DNA from: JAFAHD01 sp963772515
Lineage (GTDB): Bacteria > Vulcanimicrobiota > Vulcanimicrobiia > Eremiobacterales > Eremiobacteraceae
Assembly (NCBI GenBank): GCA_963772515.1
Contig: CAVYXC010000005.1
Span: forward strand, 248,001-312,000
Direction of reading: 5' to 3'
DNA length: 64,000 bases
A program made the position numbers and the translations under genes. Positions 58,527 through 64,000 of the stretch are shown here, in pieces; positions within the stretch are counted from its first letter, which is position 1, and each line of letters opens with the position of its first letter. The notes beneath the pieces were generated by a model. It was not told the DNA's origin. It searched no databases and saw only the letters and a program-made list of their open reading frames with translations.

Positions 58527-60026
58527 CTAGCGGATCGGCGGACCCGGCCGCGGTCCGTGATCCGACCTGACGCCGGGCACCGGCCGCTCGCCCACTGAAG
58601 CGCGCATATGCAGCGAGCTCAAGGTGAGCACGCCGGGTTTGGGCACGTACATCGCCTCGTCCAAGAGCGTTGCGGGCGCGTTTGCGACGGCGAAGATGCC
58701 CACCGGATGGCCGCCGGAAAACGCCGTCGCGATGTAGTCGCCCACCATCGGACCTTGCGACGTCTGCGCGAGCCACGCGACGTTCATCGGCCCGGTGAGC
58801 GTGAGCGGAGCCGTCCATGTCGCGCCGCCGTCTTGCGAGCCGACGAACCCGGCGAATAGCTGGCACGACGCCGTCGTGCACACCGCGTTCGGATAGTAGT
58901 AGTAGGTCAGCCCGATGTGCGCGCCGGCGCCCATGGTCGCCGGGTCGATGCCGATGCCGGGTATGAAGTGATCGATACCGCTCGTCGTCGCGTCGATCGG
59001 CACGCGGGCCGGCGCTGTCCAGCTCACGCCGTCGACCGTCGTGCTGATGACGATGTCGTTAGAGCTGCAACCCGTACGGAAACGGCAGTCCTGCCACGCG
59101 AGGTAGAGTTTGCCGCTGGCGTCCATCGCCGCCGACGGCAGAGGGCTGGTGCGCATGTTGGCTGCCACGAAATGATCGGTGATCACGGCGACGTGGACGG
59201 ACGCCGACCAGGTCGCCCCTCCGTCATGCGAGGTGAAGGCGATCATGTTGGCTTGGAAATTGTCGTTCATCGGCACGATCACCGCGCCGCCCGGCTGCAC
59301 CAGCGGCTGGCCGCCGATGCCGACCGCGTTGTCGGCGGTGTTCTTCACCGCTCCCCACGTCACGCCGCCATCTGCCGACGTGCTCATGTGGATCAGGCCG
59401 TTATTGCTCGGGTCATCCCACTCCACATAGCAATTGCCGTAGTACGGGCTGCTCGGCGTGTCGTCGCACGTGATCCAATCTTTGTCATTCGACGGCTGGC
59501 TAGGCGCGACTGCAACGGGGAGGCCCCAGTTGATTCCATCGGCCGAGCTGTTGACGAGCACGGCTGGCGTCAGCGTGTTGCTGAAAAAGATGGGCAGCGA
59601 TGACATCAGCCAGACGTTGTGCTTCGCGTCGAACGCCACGCTGGGGTCGCTCACGCTGTCATACGGACCCGGGTTCGGCGCCCACGTCGTCGTGCCGGGC
59701 AGCGAACCCGCGGTCCAGGTCATGCCGCCGTCGTGCGAAGTCGCAAAGCCGACGTCCGACGAGCCTGCGTTGAAGAACCGGCCCTGCTGCAGCGCCGCGA
59801 CGAGCGTCATCCCGACGGCGACGACATCCGGCTCGACCTCGGTGGCGTGCTGGCTGGTGGGGTTGGCGAACGGATCGGTGCTGACGCGCATCACGCTGGA
59901 CGGTCCTGGCGGCGCAGTCGCAGGGGGAGCGGTCGGTCCGCCGGGGATGCCCGATGAACCGCCGCCGCAGCCGGCTAAAACGGCGGCAGCGCATATGGGC
60001 GCGACAAAACGAGCCGGCGATCTCAA
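58527..60026 (-). CDS. Sialidase-like (BNR-repeat) lipoprotein
   Basis: 499-residue exported protein. The lipobox is AAAVLAGCGGG near residue 20, followed by a Pro-rich stretch and a six-bladed propeller-like region. Bacterial neuraminidase (Asp-box) motifs S-x-D-G-G-x-T-W occur repeatedly: SHDGGMTW, SADGGVTW, SHDGGATW and SQDGGATW. Asp-boxes are also found in non-sialidase propellers, so glycosidase activity is not assured and a full catalytic arginine triad was not confirmed. The stop lies next to the end of the convergent NlpE-META gene. Confidence 0.78.
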   Translation of the reverse strand: MRSPARFVAPICAAAVLAGCGGGSSGIPGGPTAPPATAPPGPSSVMRVSTDPFANPTSQHATEVEPDVVAVGMTLVAALQQGRFFNAGSSDVGFATSHDGGMTWTAGSLPGTTTWAPNPGPYDSVSDPSVAFDAKHNVWLMSSLPIFFSNTLTPAVLVNSSADGINWGLPVAVAPSQPSNDKDWITCDDTPSSPYYGNCYVEWDDPSNNGLIHMSTSADGGVTWGAVKNTADNAVGIGGQPLVQPGGAVIVPMNDNFQANMIAFTSHDGGATWSASVHVAVITDHFVAANMRTSPLPSAAMDASGKLYLAWQDCRFRTGCSSNDIVISTTVDGVSWTAPARVPIDATTSGIDHFIPGIGIDPATMGAGAHIGLTYYYYPNAVCTTASCQLFAGFVGSQDGGATWTAPLTLTGPMNVAWLAQTSQGPMVGDYIATAFSGGHPVGIFAVANAPATLLDEAMYVPKPGVLTLSSLHMRASVGERPVPGVRSDHGPRPGPPIR

Positions 60027-60067
60027 CGCCGGCTCCGTTACGCGTGACCCTGACGCAGACCTTGGCG

Positions 60068-61981
60068 CTATTTGTGGCTCCCGTGCGAACCGCCCGAGCT
60101 CGGGGCTCTACCCGACGGCTGCGGCGCATTCGTCACATGCGAACTCCAACCGCCCGAGGGCGCCGCATATCTGTACGCCGTACCCGAACCCTGCCACGGG
60201 TTCATCATGCTCGGCATACCCGGGATGTATGACGGACTGTGCACTGCGGTGTTGCCTGGGGTGAACGGGCTCCACCCACCTGCTTCGGCGGGCCCATTCG
60301 TCGTCGTATGCACGGCCGTCACGCTCGGCGCGTTCGCCGGTCCGAACCTGCTCCACACGTTCGCCGTTTCGTCGCGACTGACGGTGTTGCCCGAGATATG
60401 CGTTGCGCTGTTGCTTTGCGCAGCATTCACGTTTTGCACCGGCGCTTGGCTTTGGCCGCCGGACGGTCCGAAGCGACTCCATGCGGTCGCAGTATTCGCA
60501 CTCGCCGACGCCGGGGCGTTCGGTGCGTTCGGCGCTTTCACGGTGTTTGTCACGCCGGTTGGCGCTTGCGAAGTCATGCGCTGCGCGATCGTCAGCGCGT
60601 TCGCGCGCTGTTGATAAAACGTCAGCTCACCCTTCGGGGCAGGCATCGCGGCAAAGCGCGATGGGAGCGGGCCGGACGCGGCGACATTTTCCGGCGACTG
60701 CGTGAAGCGCACGTCTGCTTTGGTCGGCGCGACGGGCAGCCAGCCCTTGGCAAGCGTGACGTCTTGCAGATCGCGCTGGCTGACCTGCACGTATTGGTAC
60801 TTGGATCCGCCCGTGAACGAGCCGGCGCTGACCGCCGTCACGCCGCCGGGCCAGCGCGCGTTGCCGTACGTGTCGGCGATGTTATGCACGTGCGTGACAT
60901 TGACGATGTTCGTGCTATTGGTGATGTGCGCAACGTTGTAGTACCGATGGTACGGCTCGTTCGGCCCCAGCGGAACCCAGCCGATATTGCCGATGCCGAA
61001 ACCGAATCCGCCGCCGCCGAAGTTGAAGAACGCGACGAGCGCCGGCTGCCAGTAGGACCGATAGTAGCGCGGCCCAGGATACCACGCCCAGCCGAAAGCC
61101 GGCGCGTAGAACCAGCGGCCGTAATGATACGGCGCCCAACCCCAGGGCTCGTAACCGACCCACGTCCAACCGCAGTAGTTGACCCACGCCCAGCGGCCGT
61201 ACTGATACGGCGCCCAGCCGTACTGGTTGTACGGCGCCCACACGTAGCCGTAGTTGGGCGAGGCAACCCATTGGCCGTAGTTCGAGAGGTCGGCCAGACC
61301 GACGATGTCGGGACTCGCGTATGCGTTCGCGTACGCGCGCCACGCGAACTTGTCGCGGTCGGCATTCCAGGTGTCGAAGTCGTCATACGCGATCGTCTGA
61401 ATCGTGCGGAAGGTCGGATTGGCCGACGAGCCTTGGATCGCGACGGTCACGCCCTGGCTGATCGTCTGCGTGCCCTGCGGTGCGATCAAATCGGCTTGAC
61501 CCGAACGTACGGTGAGCAGCGTCTGTCCGTCGGAGGTCACCGTGATGCGGTATGAGCCTGCCTCTTCGGGTCTGATGCGGATCGAAGGGGTTTCGACCTG
61601 CGGCCGGCCGTCGGTCACTTTGATCAGACTGACTTCGATGGTGCCCGCCGCCAGCTGCAGCGTGTGATCGGCCGGATCCATGCGCGTGAAGCGCAACTGC
61701 ACGTCTTCGCTCGCGCGCACGAAGCTGGCATCGTCGATCTGGATCTCGGCACGCGACCCGTTGCCGGTCGCGAGATAGTCGCCGACGATCATCGGCGCGT
61801 TGATAGCGGCGGCCACGGTGTCGCCCGAGTCGCCTTGCTTGACCGTGACCGTGCCGTTGAGCGCGCTTATGCGCGCGACGCTCACATATTGACTTTGATC
61901 GGCCCGTACCGGGACGCTTGGTACGAACAAAACCAGGGTGACCGCGAGCGCTGCCAGCCCTGGAACCGTCGAACGACCCAT
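60068..61981 (-). CDS. FecR-domain protein with tryptophan/tyrosine-rich repeats
   Basis: 637-residue exported protein. A signal peptide (to about Ala27) is followed by a FecR-like domain (VSVARISALNGTVTVKQGDS; GDYLATGNGSRAEIQIDDAS; VRSGQADLIAPQGTQTISQG, to about residue 175). An unusual segment follows (about 215-330) dense in Trp, Tyr, Pro and Gly, with repeats such as YNQYGWAPYQYGRWAWVNY and EPWGWAPYHYGRWFYAP. This matches DUF6600-type architecture. The C-terminal 200 residues are Ser/Ala/Pro-rich and low in complexity. It may act as a surface or envelope protein. ATG 61981 is chosen for the signal peptide. It is divergent from the Gly/Met-rich membrane gene. Confidence 0.78.
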   Translation of the reverse strand: MGRSTVPGLAALAVTLVLFVPSVPVRADQSQYVSVARISALNGTVTVKQGDSGDTVAAAINAPMIVGDYLATGNGSRAEIQIDDASFVRASEDVQLRFTRMDPADHTLQLAAGTIEVSLIKVTDGRPQVETPSIRIRPEEAGSYRITVTSDGQTLLTVRSGQADLIAPQGTQTISQGVTVAIQGSSANPTFRTIQTIAYDDFDTWNADRDKFAWRAYANAYASPDIVGLADLSNYGQWVASPNYGYVWAPYNQYGWAPYQYGRWAWVNYCGWTWVGYEPWGWAPYHYGRWFYAPAFGWAWYPGPRYYRSYWQPALVAFFNFGGGGFGFGIGNIGWVPLGPNEPYHRYYNVAHITNSTNIVNVTHVHNIADTYGNARWPGGVTAVSAGSFTGGSKYQYVQVSQRDLQDVTLAKGWLPVAPTKADVRFTQSPENVAASGPLPSRFAAMPAPKGELTFYQQRANALTIAQRMTSQAPTGVTNTVKAPNAPNAPASASANTATAWSRFGPSGGQSQAPVQNVNAAQSNSATHISGNTVSRDETANVWSRFGPANAPSVTAVHTTTNGPAEAGGWSPFTPGNTAVHSPSYIPGMPSMMNPWQGSGTAYRYAAPSGGWSSHVTNAPQPSGRAPSSGGSHGSHK

Positions 61982-62127
61982 GACGACCCCCAATCCATCC
62001 TCAATCGTACCATAATCGTGTGAAAAAGTGATGTGAAAGTTCCGTGCGCTCGCTTGCCTGCCCGCATCGCCCCATGGAAATTTATGCATCCCCCTGTACA
62101 CTTTCTAAGGATAGGAGAGTCTTCATC

Positions 62128-62583
62128 GTGCAAAACATCCAAACGACCCAATCATCGCCCTTTCTCCCGCTGAGCCCCGCCGGCATGGCGGCTGCGCTCG
62201 CCACGCTCGCTTTCCTAAAAGGCATTTTGGCCATACCGATCTTGTTCGCGGTGCATCTCCACATGGCCGGCATGGGCGGCCGTATGCGCGGCGGCATGCC
62301 CGGTGGCGCATATCCCGGTGGCAACCTGCCCGGCGGCCAAATGCCCGGCCAGACGCCCGGTGGGACTATGCCCGGCGGCGGCGTGGGTCCCCACCAGTGG
62401 GGCCACATGGGCGCAATGAGCCACATGAGCGCCATGAGCCACCTCGGCCTTTGGCTGCCGCTGTTGTGGCTTGCGTCAATCGTTCTGGCCGGCATCGGAG
62501 GCGCTTTGCTGGCCGTCGTCTACAACGCCGCCGCCACCTACGTCAGTCGTCCGCGTGCGCAAACGCCGCCCGCGGCCGCGTAG
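62128..62583 (+). CDS. Two-helix membrane protein with Gly/Met/Pro- and His/Met-rich loop
   Basis: 151 residues. A first hydrophobic helix (about 20-45) is followed by a loop made of repeated PGG units with Met (GGMPGG, PGGQMPGQTPGG) and a His/Met-rich stretch with alternating HM and SH pairs (GHMGAMSHMSAMSHLG), then a second helix (about 112-138). The family is not recognised; metal binding by the His/Met segment is a hypothesis. GTG 62128 is preceded by GGAGAG at 62114-62119. A terminator follows at 62606-62635. Confidence 0.65.
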   Translation: MQNIQTTQSSPFLPLSPAGMAAALATLAFLKGILAIPILFAVHLHMAGMGGRMRGGMPGGAYPGGNLPGGQMPGQTPGGTMPGGGVGPHQWGHMGAMSHMSAMSHLGLWLPLLWLASIVLAGIGGALLAVVYNAAATYVSRPRAQTPPAAA

Positions 62584-62605
62584 CGTCTCATCGACCCCAA
62601 CAGAA

Positions 62606-62635
62606 AAAGGACCGCGGCGCAAACCGCGGTCCTTT
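62606..62635 (+). terminator. Rho-independent terminator
   Basis: Perfect 12-bp stem AAAGGACCGCGG (62606-62617) and its complement (62624-62635) with a CGCAAA loop, and short T-tracts at the stem ends. It is placed 23 bases after the stop of the Gly/Met-rich membrane gene. The A-rich left side means it could also act on the opposite strand. Confidence 0.75.
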
Positions 62636-62700
62636 GCGTCGAAACCCGGCAGCTTCTACTGGATGGGAGCTCGTGCCGTCTGCGCCGAAAAATACTTGTC

Positions 62701-63807
62701 GTGATAACATTCGTCGACGCGCGCTCGTTGAGAGGGTTCTTGAGCGGGATAGGCCTGCTTCTGATAACGGTGGCTTTAGTTTCCTGTGCGAAACCGACCG
62801 CCGCTAGCGCTCCGGCCGCCGGGATGTTCGCGTCAGGGGCGGCCGACGGCTCTGTATGCGAACCCAGCATTCTCACCCCCGATGTGGCGCCTGCTGCCAA
62901 GCATGCAGGGATGGCGTGGATCCCCGGCGGCGAGTTCTCGATGGGCTCGAACAATTCGAAGTTCGCCGATGCCCATCCGTGGCATCGCGTGCGCGTGAGC
63001 GGCTTCTGGCTCGCCAAGACGACTGTGACCAACGCGCAATTCGCCGCGTTCGTCAACGCGACGCATTACGTGACGGTGGCCGAACGCAAGCCGCTGCAAA
63101 AAGATTTTCCGGACGCGCCACCCGACGCACTCGTCGCCGGCTCGCTGGTCTTCACGCCGCCCGCACATCCGGTCGAGCTCAACGACGATTCGCAGTGGTG
63201 GCGCTACGTGCATGGCGCCAACTGGCGCCACCCGGACGGACCGAAGAGCTCGATCGTGGGCAAAGGTGATTATCCCGTCGTCCAGATGGCGTTCGAAGAC
63301 GCGCAAGCGTATGCGCGCTGGGCGCACATGCGCCTGCCGACGGAGGCCGAGTTCGAATTCGCCGAGCGCGGCGGCTTGAGCTGCAAACCGTACGCGTGGG
63401 GTGATGAGTTTACGCCCAACGGCAGGATAATGGCCAACACGTATCACGGCCACTTTCCCGACTCGAGCACGGCGCCCCACAATCATCCGACGACCATGCC
63501 GGTCGCTTCGTATCACCCGAACGGCTACGGGCTGTACGACATGTCCGGCAACGTATGGGAATGGACGTCCGACTGGTATCGCGCAGATTACTATCAGCAG
63601 TTGGCGGCGCAGGGCGGTGTCGCAGTCGATCCGCATGGACCATCCACGAGCTACGACCCGCAGGAGCCCGGCGTGAACAAGCGCTCGGTCCGCGGCGGCT
63701 CGTTCTTGTGCACCGACCAGTTCTGCTCGCGCTACGAAGTCGGCGGGCGCGGCCAGACAGAACCTAGCAGCTCGGCCAATCACATCGGCTTCCGCGTCGC
63801 GGACTAG
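62701..63807 (+). CDS. Formylglycine-generating-enzyme family protein, lipoprotein-like
   Basis: 368-residue FGE/SUMF1-domain protein. A hydrophobic N-terminus ends in a lipobox-like ALVSC (Cys29), indicating export. The FGE domain starts near MAWIPGGEFSMGSNN (residue 71) and shows LAKTTVTNAQFAAFVNATHY, RLPTEAEFEFAERGG, GLYDMSGNVWEWTSDWYRAD and RSVRGGSFLCTDQFCSRYEV. Cys337 and Cys342 match the two active-site cysteines of aerobic FGE, which converts a Cys to formylglycine in sulfatases. No sulfatase is nearby in this window. GTG 62701 is used. The next gene starts 11 bases downstream. Confidence 0.85.
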   Translation: MITFVDARSLRGFLSGIGLLLITVALVSCAKPTAASAPAAGMFASGAADGSVCEPSILTPDVAPAAKHAGMAWIPGGEFSMGSNNSKFADAHPWHRVRVSGFWLAKTTVTNAQFAAFVNATHYVTVAERKPLQKDFPDAPPDALVAGSLVFTPPAHPVELNDDSQWWRYVHGANWRHPDGPKSSIVGKGDYPVVQMAFEDAQAYARWAHMRLPTEAEFEFAERGGLSCKPYAWGDEFTPNGRIMANTYHGHFPDSSTAPHNHPTTMPVASYHPNGYGLYDMSGNVWEWTSDWYRADYYQQLAAQGGVAVDPHGPSTSYDPQEPGVNKRSVRGGSFLCTDQFCSRYEVGGRGQTEPSSSANHIGFRVAD

Positions 63808-63818
63808 GAGCGCAGCAT

Positions 63819-64000
63819 ATGTCCTGGGAGGCCGTCACCGCGCTCGGCAGCGCCGCCACAGCGATCGTCATCGTCGTGACCGTGATCGTCGGTTGGCGCC
63901 AGCTTGATGAACTACGCCGCGCCACGCAGCTCGAAGGCGCGATGCGCATCTTCGCCGAGCTCGATTCCCCGGAGGTCGACGAGGCGCGGCGTTTCGTGAC
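63819..64000 (+). CDS. Membrane protein, N-terminal fragment
   Basis: The gene continues beyond the window edge. ATG 63819 (11 bases after the FGE-like stop) opens a product with one hydrophobic helix (SAATAIVIVVTVIVGW, about residues 11-26) followed by a soluble start (QLDELRRATQLEGAMRIFAE). This resembles DUF4760-like single-pass membrane proteins, but the visible 60 residues cannot confirm it. Confidence 0.55.
   Translation, partial: MSWEAVTALGSAATAIVIVVTVIVGWRQLDELRRATQLEGAMRIFAELDSPEVDEARRFV

Overview
The window reads as chromosomal DNA from a high-GC, heterotrophic, oxygen-using bacterium with a diderm-like envelope. Evidence for this is a complete 14-gene complex I locus, a TonB-type protein, a putative outer-membrane beta-barrel, many lipoproteins with LAGC-like lipoboxes, and frequent GTG/TTG starts. 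No rRNA or tRNA gene, plasmid, phage, transposase or CRISPR array was seen. The gene mix is compatible with an uncultured soil lineage such as Candidatus Eremiobacterota (WPS-2), but that is inference and no marker in the window settles it. Coding density is very high. No gap exceeds about 170 bases; the longest are 11220-11385 and 54366-54516, where I see no gene.

Layout. (1) 1-7 kb: a CoA-ester / aromatic catabolism block with a two-subunit CoA-transferase, a crotonase, a BoxB-like di-iron epoxidase subunit, a PaaX-family regulator, an MBL hydrolase and a 3-hydroxyacyl-CoA dehydrogenase. (2) 7-11 kb: a penicillin-acylase-family Ntn hydrolase, a short FAD protein and a frameshifted NHL-type lipoprotein. 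(3) 11-14 kb: a 2-oxoacid:ferredoxin oxidoreductase pair. (4) 14-24 kb: housekeeping genes including DUF72, PhzF-like, mutY and nth, DUF4870, a geranylgeranyl-reductase-like flavoprotein, a class V aminotransferase, SirB1-like, and M24 and M20 peptidases. (5) 24-31 kb: a TonB-like protein, two large TPR/coiled-coil proteins, trxB and a cysteine-synthase-like gene. (6) 30.7-44.7 kb: nuoA-N in canonical order, mostly joined by 4-base start/stop overlaps. (7) 44.7-64 kb: an envelope/secretome region with an M16 peptidase, a PKD plus beta-barrel protein, several lipoproteins, an APC permease, RmlC-like, a PF04185 phosphoesterase, beta-propellers, a FecR/Trp-rich protein, an exported formylglycine-generating-enzyme homologue and a truncated membrane gene.

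The most striking feature is a small dispersed palindromic element with core CGGTCGA-RTNNAY-TCGACCG and a CTCCAT flank. It occurs as eight recognisable 20-base copies plus decayed ones, all between 3 and 32 kb. Four insertion sites lie in frame inside conserved genes (penicillin acylase, korA, mutY, nuoC), always at places likely to tolerate extra residues. The coding sites show a dimer with exactly 36-base spacing, intact in two and with a degenerate second copy in the other two. Position 8/13 of the palindrome changes in a base-pair-preserving way (A.T or G.C, never mixed). This resembles in concept the protein-coding palindromic elements of Rickettsia, but the sequence is different and I do not recognise a described family.

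Second themes are five convergent gene pairs whose stop codons overlap in a shared CTAG or CTAA, and several single-base frameshifts (nuoG, an NHL lipoprotein, a small lipoprotein, an NlpE-META fusion). The frameshifts could be assembly errors or real decay.
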